Made by a program: the position numbers and the translations under genes. Shown one piece after another: positions 19,471-27,798 of a DNA stretch of 45,794 bases (within the stretch, counting starts at the first letter, position 1; every line of letters begins with the position of its first letter). A model generated the notes under the pieces. The model was not told the origin of the DNA, made no database searches, and worked only from the letters and a program-made list of their open reading frames with translations. This DNA is from Pseudomonadota bacterium. GTDB lineage: Bacteria > Pseudomonadota > Gammaproteobacteria > Burkholderiales > Burkholderiaceae_C. The stretch spans positions 1 to 45,794 of the forward strand of contig CAUJIM010000069.1 of assembly GCA_963205335.1 (NCBI GenBank). Direction: 5' to 3'.

Positions 19471-19660
19471 TCGAGCGCCTCGGCGCATGGGCGCGGCGGC
19501 GTGCCATGCGCCCGTGCCGTCGCGGGCAAGGCGCGGCCGGCTGCCCCGGGTGCTTCGGACCGCGGGCCGGGCGTAGGAGAATGGCGGCCATGGATGGCTC
19601 GTATTCCCGCGATGGGCGCTCTCCGACTCCCGTGCCGGGGCGGCGGCATCCGGCGGCGGC

Positions 19661-20425
19661 GTGAAGATGCCTGCCCGCCGCATCGCCGATGAACCGGCCT
19701 TCGTCCTGCACGGCTACGCCTGGAGCGAGTCGAGCCTGATCCTGGAGGCGTTCACCCGCCACCGTGGCCGCGTGGTGCTGCTGGCCAAGGGGGCCAAGAA
19801 GCCGACCTCGGGTTTCCGCCCGGTGCTGCTGCCGCTGCAGCCGCTGCGCCTGTCCTGGAGCGCGGGCGACAGGGGCGAGGTGCATGCGCTCAAGGGCGCG
19901 GAGTGGGCCGGCGGGCACGTCATGCCCAGCGGCGACGCGCTGCTCGCCGGCCTGTACCTCAACGAACTGGTGATGCGCTTGCTGGCGCGGGACGACCCGC
20001 ATACGGCGCTGTTCGACCTGTATGCCGGGGTGGTGCGCGTCCTGGGCAGCGGTGAACACGGCGAGGCGCTGGAGCCGGTGCTGCGCGCATTCGAGTTGCT
20101 GCTGTTGCGCCATCTGGGGCTGTTGCCGGCGCTGGACCTGGAGACGGCCACGCGCGCACCGCTGGCCCCGCAGGTGCCGTATGCGCTGATGCCCGAGCAG
20201 GGCCTGCGCGCCGCGGCGGATTCCGAGCGCGCCGTGCTGGCCGGCGCGCGCTGGGTGGCGCTGCAGCAGGCGCTCGCGGTGCACGAGCCGTACCTGCCGG
20301 TGCTGCGCGCCTGCGTTCCCGTCGCCGCCGAGCTCAAGCCGCAACTGCGCGCCGTGCTGCAATACCATTGCGGCTCGCCCCTGCTGCGCACGCGCCAGCT
20401 CCTGATGGACTTGCAATCGCTATGA
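19661..20425 (+). CDS. recO: DNA repair protein RecO
   Basis: RecO works with RecF and RecR to load RecA on SSB-coated DNA during recombinational repair. The 254-residue protein shows the N-terminal OB fold ([19 protein letters not shown], then [14 protein letters not shown]) and the helical C-terminal domain (residues 85-240). The GTG at 19661 is the start given; an ATG two codons later (19667) is an equally good choice. Upstream there is usually era in this family; here the adhesin locus precedes it, 190 bp away. The stop overlaps the pdxJ start by four bases. Confidence 0.93.
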   Translation: MKMPARRIADEPAFVLHGYAWSESSLILEAFTRHRGRVVLLAKGAKKPTSGFRPVLLPLQPLRLSWSAGDRGEVHALKGAEWAGGHVMPSGDALLAGLYLNELVMRLLARDDPHTALFDLYAGVVRVLGSGEHGEALEPVLRAFELLLLRHLGLLPALDLETATRAPLAPQVPYALMPEQGLRAAADSERAVLAGARWVALQQALAVHEPYLPVLRACVPVAAELKPQLRAVLQYHCGSPLLRTRQLLMDLQSL

Positions 20426-21192
20426 CTTCCGCCTCCACCCGCCCCCGGCTCTCGGTGAACGTCAACAAGGTCGCGCTGGTGCGCAACACGCGCCACCTGG
20501 GCATTCCGAGCGTGGCGCGCGCGGCGTGGCTGTGCCTGGAGGCGGGGGCCCATGGCATCACCGTGCATCCGCGGCCGGACGGGCGCCACATCCGCGGGCA
20601 GGACGTGACGGAACTGGCGGCCCTGCTCGCGCAATGGCCCGGGCGCGAGTACAACATCGAAGGCAACCCGACGCAGAACCTCATGGCCTTCATCCGCCAG
20701 GTGCGCCCCAGCCAGGCCACCTTCGTTCCCGACGGCGAGGACCAGTTCACCAGCGACCATGGCTGGAGCTTTCCCCAGGATGCCGCGCGGCTCGCACCGC
20801 TCATCGACGAATGCCACGCCCTGGGGGTGCGCGTGAGCCTGTTCATGGATGCGGTGCCCGGGCAGATGGCGCAGGCCCGGGCCGTCGGCGCCGATCGGGT
20901 CGAGCTCTATACCGAGCCCTACGCCGCCGCTTGGGGCGGGGACGGGCAGGAGGCGCAGCTCGAGCGCTATGCCGCCGCGGCGCAGGCAGCGCTCGACGCG
21001 GGCCTGGGCGTGAACGCGGGCCACGACCTGAACCGCGACAACCTCGCCGCCTTCGTCGCCCGCGTGCCGGGGCTGCTGGAGGTTTCCATCGGCCATGCCT
21101 TCATCGCCGATGCCCTCGAGCTGGGCTATGGCGCCGCGGTGCGCGCCTACCTGCAGTGCATCGCCGGGGCCGCGGTGGCGCGCCCGGCCTGA
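20422..21192 (+). CDS. pdxJ: Pyridoxine 5'-phosphate synthase
   Basis: PdxJ condenses 3-amino-1-hydroxyacetone phosphate with deoxyxylulose 5-phosphate to give pyridoxine 5'-phosphate, the last ring-forming step of DXP-dependent vitamin B6 synthesis in the cytoplasm. The 256-residue TIM-barrel protein has the signatures [15 protein letters not shown] near residue 10, [16 protein letters not shown] near 40 and the C-terminal [15 protein letters not shown] near 195. The start is the ATG overlapping the recO stop, which puts SVNVNKVA at the normal distance from the N-terminus; it is followed closely by acpS. The order recO-pdxJ-acpS is widespread in proteobacteria. Confidence 0.97.
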   Translation: MTSASTRPRLSVNVNKVALVRNTRHLGIPSVARAAWLCLEAGAHGITVHPRPDGRHIRGQDVTELAALLAQWPGREYNIEGNPTQNLMAFIRQVRPSQATFVPDGEDQFTSDHGWSFPQDAARLAPLIDECHALGVRVSLFMDAVPGQMAQARAVGADRVELYTEPYAAAWGGDGQEAQLERYAAAAQAALDAGLGVNAGHDLNRDNLAAFVARVPGLLEVSIGHAFIADALELGYGAAVRAYLQCIAGAAVARPA

Positions 21193-21194
21193 AC

Positions 21195-21605
21195 ATGGTG
21201 TACGGCATAGGCACCGACGTCTGCGACGTGCGCCGCATCCGCGCGAGCCTGGAGCGCCACGGCGAGCGCTTCGCGCAGAAGATCCTGTGCGAGGCCGAGC
21301 TCGCCACCTGGCGGGCGCGCGGCGCGCGCTGGCCCGAGCGCGGCGTGCGCTACGTGGCGACGCGGTTTTCCGCCAAGGAGGCTTTTTCCAAGGCGATTGG
21401 CCTGGGCATGGTGATGCCGATGACCTGGCGCGCCTGCGAGATCGCCAATCTGCCCGGCGGCCAGCCCGCGGTGCGCCTGCACGGCGCGCTGCGCGCATGG
21501 TTCGACGAGCGCAGGCTGGCTTGCCATCTGAGCCTGAGCGACGACGGCGACTTTGCCGCGAGCTTTTGCGTCGTCGAGAAGATTCAAGATAAAAAAGGCC
21601 TCTAG
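21195..21605 (+). CDS. acpS: Holo-[acyl-carrier-protein] synthase
   Basis: AcpS transfers the 4'-phosphopantetheine group from CoA to the acyl carrier protein. The 136-residue product has the magnesium ligand Asp in [12 protein letters not shown] near residue 8 and Glu in [15 protein letters not shown] near 60. The ATG start lies two bases after the pdxJ stop. The final residues (about DKKGL) and the stop codon TAG lie inside a dispersed Comamonadaceae-type repeat at 21589-21640. The true C-terminus may therefore have been replaced by repeat-encoded residues. The catalytic core is unaffected. Confidence 0.95.
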   Translation: MVYGIGTDVCDVRRIRASLERHGERFAQKILCEAELATWRARGARWPERGVRYVATRFSAKEAFSKAIGLGMVMPMTWRACEIANLPGGQPAVRLHGALRAWFDERRLACHLSLSDDGDFAASFCVVEKIQDKKGL

Positions 21606-21640
21606 CGCTTGTGTGACAAGCACCAGCAGCTATCAAAACA
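21589..21640 (+). repeat. Dispersed palindromic repeat of Comamonadaceae type
   Basis: The stretch contains AAAAAAGGCCTCTAGCGC, then a hairpin GCTTGT-GTG-ACAAGC (21606-21620), then AGCAGCTATCAAAA. I recall the same order (GAGGCC, CTAGCGCTTG, short loop, CAAGCGCTAG, CAGCTATCAAA) as a common intergenic repeat in Acidovorax, Rhodoferax and related genomes. The right arm here is decayed (AAGCACCA instead of AAGCGCTA). It spans the acpS stop codon and most of the 47-bp gap before nagZ. No second copy is seen in the window. The identification rests on recollection, not a search. Confidence 0.7.
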
Positions 21641-21652
21641 ATAGGTCCCAGA

Positions 21653-22747
21653 ATGTTGCCCCATGCCCCACTCATCATCGACATTGCCGGCACGCACCTC
21701 GCGGGCGCCGATCGGCGGCGCCTGGCGCATCCGCTCGTCGGCGGTGTCATCCTGTTTGCCCGCAACTGGGAGAACCGGCGGCAGCTGCTGGCATTGACCG
21801 CCGCGATCAAGGCGGTGCGGCCCGACCTGCTGATCTGCGTGGACCACGAAGGCGGGCGCGTGCAGCGCTTCAGGAGCGACGGCTTCACCCACCTGCCGCC
21901 GATGCGCACGTTCGGCGCGCTCTGGGCCGACGATGGCCGGGGCCGCCAGCGGCGCGCGGGCAGCGGCGTGCTGCGCGCCATGAACGCGGCCACGGCGGCC
22001 GGCTACGTGCTCGGGGCCGAGCTGCGCGCCTGCGGCGTGGATTTCTCGTTCACGCCCGTGCTCGACCTCGACTGGGGCCGCAGCGCGGTGATCGGCGACC
22101 GGGCGTTCGCCGGCGATCCGCGCCAGGTGGCGCTGCTCGCGCGCGCCGTGATGCAGGGGCTGCTGCAGGCCGGCATGGCGCACTGCGGCAAGCATTTTCC
22201 GGGGCACGGCTACGTCGCCGCCGACTCGCATACCGAGGTGCCGGTGGATCGGCGCGGCCTCGGGGCCATCCTGCGCGACGACGCCGCGCCCTACGGCTGG
22301 CTGTCGGCCACGCTGGCGAGCGTGATGCCCGCGCACGTCATCTACCCGCGGGTGGACCGCCGTCCGGCGGGGTTCTCGCGCGTCTGGCTGCAGGACATCC
22401 TGCGGGCGCGGCTGGGCTTCCAGGGGGCGGTCTTCAGCGACGACCTGAGCATGGAGGGCGCGCGCCGGCTCGACGGCCGGCCGGTCGGTTTCACCGATGC
22501 CGCGGTCGCCGCGCTCGAAGCCGGCTGCGACCTGGTGCTGTTGTGCAACCAGAGTCTGGTGCAGGACGGGCAGGCCGTGGACGCGCTGATAGACGGGCTG
22601 CAAAAAGCCCTTGCGCAGGGCCGCTGGCGTGCCAGCTCCGATGGCGAGGCGCGGCGGCTGGCGCTGCTGCCGCAAACGCCGGCGCTGCCCTGGGATGCAT
22701 TGATGCGGCAGCCGGCGTATCTGCGCGCCCTGGAGCTGCTGCCGTGA
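21653..22747 (+). CDS. nagZ: Beta-N-acetylhexosaminidase (peptidoglycan recycling)
   Basis: NagZ is a cytoplasmic glycoside hydrolase of family 3 that removes N-acetylglucosamine from anhydro-muropeptides during cell-wall recycling. The 364-residue protein carries DHEGGRVQRF near residue 63, GKHFPGHG with the following DSHTEVP loop near 180 (catalytic His/Asp dyad) and FSDDLSMEGA near 260 with the nucleophile Asp. It is slightly longer than the E. coli enzyme. The ATG 21653 start lies just after the repeat element. The stop overlaps the downstream GTG start (GTGA), which couples it to the phosphofructokinase gene. Confidence 0.96.
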   Translation: MLPHAPLIIDIAGTHLAGADRRRLAHPLVGGVILFARNWENRRQLLALTAAIKAVRPDLLICVDHEGGRVQRFRSDGFTHLPPMRTFGALWADDGRGRQRRAGSGVLRAMNAATAAGYVLGAELRACGVDFSFTPVLDLDWGRSAVIGDRAFAGDPRQVALLARAVMQGLLQAGMAHCGKHFPGHGYVAADSHTEVPVDRRGLGAILRDDAAPYGWLSATLASVMPAHVIYPRVDRRPAGFSRVWLQDILRARLGFQGAVFSDDLSMEGARRLDGRPVGFTDAAVAALEAGCDLVLLCNQSLVQDGQAVDALIDGLQKALAQGRWRASSDGEARRLALLPQTPALPWDALMRQPAYLRALELLP

Positions 22748-23805
22748 CCCAGCGCGTCGGCGTGCTGACCGGGGGCGGCGATTGCCCGGGCCTGAACGCA
22801 GTCATCCGCGCGGTCGCCAAGTCGCTGATCCGCCATGGCCAGTGCGAGGTGATTGGCATCCTCGACGGCTTCGAGGGGCTGATGGGCGAGGCGCCGCGCG
22901 TGTTGCCGCTCGACTGGCTGCGCGTATCGGGCATTGCGCATGTGGGCGGCACGATCCTGGGCACGAGCAACAGCGCCAACCCGCTGCGCGACGCGCAGAC
23001 GCTTGCGCGGGTGGCGCGCAACGTGCGGGCGCTGGCGCTCGACGCGGTCGTCGCGATCGGCGGCGACGGCACCATGAGCCTGGCGCATGGCCTGGCGGGA
23101 GCCATCGGCCTGCCCTGCGTGGGCGTGCCCAAGACCATAGACAACGACATCGCGCACTGCGAGCGCAGCTTTGGCTTCGACACGGCAGTCGCCACGGCCA
23201 CCGAAGCGCTGCGGCGCATCGAAAGCACCGCCAGCAGCCACCACCGCGTGATGATCGTCGAGACCATGGGGCGGCACGCCGGCTGGCTGGCGCTGGAAAG
23301 CGGCATCGCCGCCGCGGCCGACGTGATCCTGCTGCCCGAGATCGACTACGACGTCGACGCGGTGCTGGCCCACTGCCAGGCGCGCGAGCAGCGCCAGCGC
23401 TACACCGTCATCTGCATCGGCGAAGGCGCCAAGGCGCGCGGCGGCCAGATGACCGAACGCGAACGCGTCGCCCACAGCCCCGACCCTGTGCGCCTGGGCG
23501 GCGTCGGCCACGTCCTGCGCGCGCAGTTGCAGCCGCGCCTGCAGAGCGAGGTGCGCACCACCGTGCTGGGGCACGTCCAGCGCGGGGGCGACCCCACGCC
23601 GTTCGACCGGGTGCTGGCCACGCGCTTCGGCCACTACGCCGCCAAGCTCGTGATCCAGCGGCGCCATGGCCGCATGGTCACGCTGCAGCGCGGCCGGATC
23701 CACAGCGTCGCGATGAGCGACGTGGCCAACGTGCAGCGCACCGTGCCGCCGCGGCACGAGCTGGTGGTGATGGCGCGCGATATCGGGGTGTGCCTGGGGG
23801 AGTGA
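22744..23805 (+). CDS. 6-phosphofructokinase of mixed Gly/Lys active-site type
   Basis: A 353-residue phosphofructokinase that makes fructose 1,6-bisphosphate from fructose 6-phosphate. It has LTGGGDCPGLNAVIR near the N-terminus, GGDGTMSLAHGLA at 106-118 and PKTIDNDI at 129-136 with the catalytic Asp133. At the donor-selecting positions it has Gly109 (as in ATP enzymes, GGDG) and Lys130 (as in PPi enzymes, PKTIDND). This combination is found in the group III enzymes, some ATP- and some PPi-dependent, so the phosphoryl donor cannot be fixed from sequence. The start is GTG overlapping the nagZ stop. It ends one base before the convergent AraC gene. Confidence 0.9.
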   Translation: MTQRVGVLTGGGDCPGLNAVIRAVAKSLIRHGQCEVIGILDGFEGLMGEAPRVLPLDWLRVSGIAHVGGTILGTSNSANPLRDAQTLARVARNVRALALDAVVAIGGDGTMSLAHGLAGAIGLPCVGVPKTIDNDIAHCERSFGFDTAVATATEALRRIESTASSHHRVMIVETMGRHAGWLALESGIAAAADVILLPEIDYDVDAVLAHCQAREQRQRYTVICIGEGAKARGGQMTERERVAHSPDPVRLGGVGHVLRAQLQPRLQSEVRTTVLGHVQRGGDPTPFDRVLATRFGHYAAKLVIQRRHGRMVTLQRGRIHSVAMSDVANVQRTVPPRHELVVMARDIGVCLGE

Positions 23806-23806
23806 A

Positions 23807-24841
23807 TCAGGCGCGCCGTCCCGTCTGGCGCGGCAGCTCGCCGAAGCGCTCGCGGTAGTACGCCGAGAAACGGCCCAAATGGCCGAAGCCGTGTTCCAGC
23901 GCGACTTCGGTGACGCTCGCGTCCTGGTCGGTGAGCAGCCTTTCGCGCGCGCCCTCCAGGCGCAGGTTGCGCAGCAGGCCCATGGGGGAAATGCCGCGGT
24001 AGCGGTGACACAGCGTATTGAGCGTGCGCGTCGTCACCCCTGCGGCGCGGGCCAGATCGGCCAGGGACAGAGGGGCGAACGGCCGGCTGCGGATATGTGC
24101 CTCGAGCTGCTGCAGGCGCTGCGCCGCGAGCTCGTCGGCGCGTCCGGAACCGTCGAATTCAGGCACGGTGATCCGCCCGGTTTCCGGCGGCAGGGAAATG
24201 GCCTGATGCGATTGCAGGAACAGGGCGGCGGTCTGCTCGAACGAACCGAGCCAGGCGGGACTGTTTGCCGCCTGCGGTTCGGGGGGCAGCAAGGTCAGCA
24301 ACTGCTGCATCAGCGCGAGCCACTGGCCGGCGACGCCTGGCGCGACCTTGAACACGGGGGTGGTCCACACCGGGCATTGCGCGGGCGACAGCGTGGGGCA
24401 GTACGTCAGCGGGCAGGTGCCGCAGGCGGCCTGGCGCAGCAGGGAGTGCGGCACCTTGACGATGAACTGCTCGCAGCCGGAACGCCAGAGCAGGCGCACG
24501 CTTTTTCTGGGGGCCAGAACCGCCACGTCGCCGCGTCCGATTTGCACCGTGATGCCGTCGGATTCCACCTCGGCCGTGCCGCGCAGCGGCATCTGGATCA
24601 GCACGAAATCGTCGAAGGGATCGGGAGTCACCTCCACTTCGGCGCCATAGGCCAGGATCTGCAGGCTGATATGGGTCAGCTTGCGCCGGTAAAGCGTGGT
24701 GGCCACCTCGCCCCGGCCCCAGCGCAGGCGGTGGTCGATGAGTGCGGCGCACAGCTCGCGGTGCGAATCGACGCTGGAGCGCGAACGAAACACGGGGCTG
24801 CTGTAAATCTTGGAAAGATCCAGTCTGGCGGCGGCTTGCAT
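23807..24841 (-). CDS. AraC-family regulator with a cysteine cluster in the sensor domain
   Basis: A 344-residue transcription regulator. The N-terminal half is a cupin-like sensing domain of the AraC-binding-like type found in XylS/BenR and AntR-like regulators. The C-terminal half (about 230-340) holds two helix-turn-helix units, with LSLADLARAAGVTTRTLNTL and the family signature VTEVALEHGFGHLGRFSAYYRERFGE. Four cysteines lie close together in the sensor domain: Cys140, 143, 148 and 156 (C-x2-C-x4-C-x7-C). The start ATG has GGAGAA upstream. It is on the same strand as the Liv-type binding protein and is the best candidate for controlling the dioxygenase operon. Confidence 0.9.
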   Translation of the reverse strand: MQAAARLDLSKIYSSPVFRSRSSVDSHRELCAALIDHRLRWGRGEVATTLYRRKLTHISLQILAYGAEVEVTPDPFDDFVLIQMPLRGTAEVESDGITVQIGRGDVAVLAPRKSVRLLWRSGCEQFIVKVPHSLLRQAACGTCPLTYCPTLSPAQCPVWTTPVFKVAPGVAGQWLALMQQLLTLLPPEPQAANSPAWLGSFEQTAALFLQSHQAISLPPETGRITVPEFDGSGRADELAAQRLQQLEAHIRSRPFAPLSLADLARAAGVTTRTLNTLCHRYRGISPMGLLRNLRLEGARERLLTDQDASVTEVALEHGFGHLGRFSAYYRERFGELPRQTGRRA

Positions 24842-24993
24842 CTCGTGGTTCTCCGGAATGGCCCCGGTGTTTGAAGGGGCAACTCCGGCAATCTAACCGG
24901 AATCGGACCGACCCGCCATCGGGTGCGGCCCGCGGCTGGTCGGTCTGGAAGCGCGCGGAAGAAGCCCGTGCGCGCGCTCTCGTGTCCGTCGCG

Positions 24994-26181
24994 CTACTGC
25001 ATCTTGCAGCTGCCGGCAAACGGGTCGGCGTGGTTGCTCAGTACCTTGCCCACCGTGCGGTTGGTCACCTTGCCCGCCGGGTCGCGGTAGACCTCGCGCA
25101 TGTAGATGTCCTGGATCGGGTACTGGTTGGTGTTGAAGCGGAAGGCGCCGCGCACCGACTTGAAATCGGCGGCCTTGAGCGCGCTGCGGAAGGCTTCGGT
25201 GTCTTCGATCTTGCCTTTGACCTTGCCCACCGCGCTGTCCAGCAGCAGCGCTGCGTCATACGCTTGCGCGGCATACATGGTCGGGGTGCGCCCGTAGGTC
25301 TTGGTGAAATCGGCGACGAAGCGCTTGTTCGGCGCATTGTCCAGGTCGGCGGCCCATTGGGAGGCGTTGAAGGTGCCGGTCAGGGCGTCGCCGACGGCCT
25401 TGATGGTGTCTTCGTCGGCCGAGAATCCGGGCGTGAGCAAGGCCATGTCCTTGCCCAGGCCCGCGGCGCTGAACTGCTTGATGAAATTCACCCCCATGCC
25501 GCCGGGCAGGAAGAAGAACACCGCATCGGGCTTGACGCTGCGCATCGCGGCCAGTTCGGCGGCGAAATCGAGCTGCCCCATCTTGGTGTAGGTCTCCTGC
25601 ACCAGCTCGCCCTTGTACAGGCGCTTGAAGCCGTCCAGCGATTCGCGCCCGCCCGGGTAATTGGGGGCGATCAGCGCCACCCGCTTGTAGCCCTTGTCGG
25701 TGGCGAACTGGCCCATCGCGGAAGGAATGTCCTCGTTTTCCCAGGCGGTGGCGAAGAAGTGGGGGTCGCACTTCTCGCCCGCGTAGTCCTTGGGGCCGGT
25801 GTTGATCGAGAGGTAGACGGTCTTGCTCTTGAGCACCTCCGGCAGGATGGGCAGCAGCACGTTGGAAAAGATCACGCCGGTCATCACGTTGACCTTGTCG
25901 CGCTTGAGCAGGCGGTCGGTGCTCTGCTGGCCGGTCTGGGCGTCCTGGTGATCGTCCGCCACGGTCAGCGCCACGGGCACGCCCCCCAGCTTGTCGCCCA
26001 GGTGGGTCAGCGCCAGCTTGAAGCCGTCGCGCGCGTCGGTGCCCAGGGCGCCACCGGGACCGGAGAGCGTGGTCAGGAAGCCGACCTTGATCGAGTCGGC
26101 GGCCTGGGCCGGCATCAGACCCATCGGCCCGAGGGTAGCGGCCAGCAGCGCGGCGGCCAGCGTCGAGAGGCGTGAATGCAT
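24994..26181 (-). CDS. Liv-type ABC transporter periplasmic binding protein
   Basis: A 395-residue periplasmic receptor of the type I branched-chain amino acid family (Peripla_BP_6). A signal peptide (MHSRLSTLAAALLAATLGP..., cut near AQA, about residue 26) precedes ADSIKVGFLTTLSGPGGALG. The start at 26181 is chosen because AAGGAG lies just upstream and the signal peptide begins there; a longer reading frame upstream would obscure it. It is divergent from the dioxygenase genes and should feed the LivHMGF permease encoded at 29765-33162. Receptors of this group often bind aromatic acids and amides as well as amino acids; the ligand here is unknown. Confidence 0.92.
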   Translation of the reverse strand: MHSRLSTLAAALLAATLGPMGLMPAQAADSIKVGFLTTLSGPGGALGTDARDGFKLALTHLGDKLGGVPVALTVADDHQDAQTGQQSTDRLLKRDKVNVMTGVIFSNVLLPILPEVLKSKTVYLSINTGPKDYAGEKCDPHFFATAWENEDIPSAMGQFATDKGYKRVALIAPNYPGGRESLDGFKRLYKGELVQETYTKMGQLDFAAELAAMRSVKPDAVFFFLPGGMGVNFIKQFSAAGLGKDMALLTPGFSADEDTIKAVGDALTGTFNASQWAADLDNAPNKRFVADFTKTYGRTPTMYAAQAYDAALLLDSAVGKVKGKIEDTEAFRSALKAADFKSVRGAFRFNTNQYPIQDIYMREVYRDPAGKVTNRTVGKVLSNHADPFAGSCKMQ

Positions 26182-26258
26182 GGAATCTCCTTGTGGTTTT
26201 GGCGATCGCGGGCGCAGGATGCCCGACGCCTCATTCTTGGAAAAACGCGGGCACTTCG

Positions 26259-26381
26259 ATATCCGCAAATGGCGGGCGGCCGAGGGCCCTTGTCCGTTTT
26301 CGGCAATCATGGGGAAAACCCGCGCCCTGCCAATTGCGGACAGACCCTGCCAGCCGCGGATAGTCGCGCGGCCGTGGATTG
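26259..26381 (+). promoter_or_regulatory. Candidate AraC operator region in the divergent promoter
   Basis: The 267-bp gap between the binding protein gene and the dioxygenase gene contains a repeated element near TGCGGAYA. Direct copies are TGCGGACAG at 26335, CGCGGATAG at 26355 and CGTGGATTG at 26373, spaced 20 and 18 bp. One inverted copy (ATATCCGCA) is at 26259-26267. Spacing of about two helical turns is what AraC-family activators use. The last copy lies some 68 bp before the dioxygenase start, next to a weak -10-like CATAGAT. It should control both divergent transcripts; this is inference. Confidence 0.5.
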
Positions 26382-26448
26382 CATAGATTCGTTCGTGTGC
26401 CATGACACCGCCCGGTGCCTTGCGCGCATTGCACAGGAGACGACCGAC

Positions 26449-27798
26449 ATGGTGATTTCATCCGAGACATTGGCAAGCCTCGTGCGCCCCGACAGCGTGC
26501 ACAAGAGCGTCTATACCGACCCCGCCATCTTCGATCTGGAGATGCAGCGCATCTATGGCAAGGCCTGGATCTACGTGGGCCACGAAAGCCAGGTGCCCAA
26601 GGCGGGCGACTACCACACCACGCGGCTGGGCGACCAGGACGTGATCATGGTGCGCGCCTCCGACGGCAAGGTGCACGTGCTGTACAACCGCTGTCCGCAC
26701 AAGGGAGCCAAGGTGGTAGCCGAAGGGGACGGCTGCGCCGGCAAGTTCTTCCGCTGCCCCTACCACGCCTGGACCTTCAAGCTCGACGGCTCGCACCTCG
26801 CGGCGCCGATGAAGCGGGGCCTGGCGGACACCTGCTACGACCCGAAGCACCCCGATTTCTCGATGCGCCGCCTGGCGCGGGTGGACAGCTATCGCGGCTT
26901 CGTGTTCGCCAGCCAGTCTCCCGAGGGGCCGGGCCTGAAGGATTTCCTCGGCGGCGTGGCTTCTTCCATTGACAATCTGTGCGACCGTTCGCCCGTTGGC
27001 GAGGTCGAAGTGGCCGGCGGCGTTTTCCGCGTGCTCCAGCAGTCCAACTGGAAGGTGTTCTACGAAAACCTGCACGACACCATGCACGCCCGGGTGACGC
27101 ACGAATCCTCGTTCACCGCGGCCAACGAGGAGGCCGACAAGCTCGGCGAGAAGCCGTTCGAGCTGCTCATCATGTTCGGCAACGGCGAGCCTTACGAATT
27201 CTGGGAGAAGCTCGAGCTGCGGGCCTACCGCAACGGGCACGGCTACATGGAGGGCATTTTCGACCCGGCCGCCGCCACCCGCGACCCGGTCTCGCGCGCC
27301 CACTTCGAGGTGCTGGCCCAGGCCCGCGGGGAGGACAGGGCGCGGGACATCCTGGGCATGAACCGCCACAACACCATCATCTACGGCAGCGGCTCACCGC
27401 ACACGGTGTTCCAGCAGTTTCGCGTGATCCGGCCGCTCACGGTCGACCGCACCCTGGTCGAGATCCAGGTGTTTCGCCTCAAGGGCGCGCCGCCCGAGGT
27501 GTTCGATCGCGCGCTGACCTATGCCAACGTCGTCAATTCGCCCTCGTCGAACGTGATGCCGGACGACATCGAGGTCTACCGCCGCTGCCAGGAAGGCAAC
27601 CAGACGCGGGGCGGCGACTGGGTGAGCATGCACCGCTACCACGGCACCGACCGGGTGCTGGAGGACGGCATGGCCTCGACCAACGGCACGAGCGAGCTGC
27701 CGATGCGCAACCAGTTCGTGGCCTGGAAGAATTACATGCTCGATGAAGGCGATGCCGGGGCGGCCCGCAACAAGGAGGTGGCCCATGCTGCTGCTTGA
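26449..27798 (+). CDS. Rieske ring-hydroxylating dioxygenase, alpha subunit
   Basis: The 449-residue catalytic subunit of a two-component aromatic-ring-hydroxylating dioxygenase. The Rieske [2Fe-2S] ligands are Cys82-His84 and Cys103-His106. The mononuclear iron site has His213 and His218, with bridging Asp210 in the stretch ENLHDTMHARVTH; Asp372 or Asp373 (PDD) is the likely third ligand. The ATG 26449 start is preceded by AGGAG. The beta-subunit gene overlaps its end by 14 bp. The overall sequence looks like the benzoate/anthranilate/toluate group of oxygenases, but the substrate cannot be read with confidence. Confidence 0.95.
   Translation: MVISSETLASLVRPDSVHKSVYTDPAIFDLEMQRIYGKAWIYVGHESQVPKAGDYHTTRLGDQDVIMVRASDGKVHVLYNRCPHKGAKVVAEGDGCAGKFFRCPYHAWTFKLDGSHLAAPMKRGLADTCYDPKHPDFSMRRLARVDSYRGFVFASQSPEGPGLKDFLGGVASSIDNLCDRSPVGEVEVAGGVFRVLQQSNWKVFYENLHDTMHARVTHESSFTAANEEADKLGEKPFELLIMFGNGEPYEFWEKLELRAYRNGHGYMEGIFDPAAATRDPVSRAHFEVLAQARGEDRARDILGMNRHNTIIYGSGSPHTVFQQFRVIRPLTVDRTLVEIQVFRLKGAPPEVFDRALTYANVVNSPSSNVMPDDIEVYRRCQEGNQTRGGDWVSMHRYHGTDRVLEDGMASTNGTSELPMRNQFVAWKNYMLDEGDAGAARNKEVAHAAA

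Noticed and set aside
16030..19683. Minus-strand open frame of 1217 codons opposite the adhesin
   Set aside because: The repetitive adhesin sequence gives an open antisense frame; the product is low complexity and no ribosome site or domain supports it.
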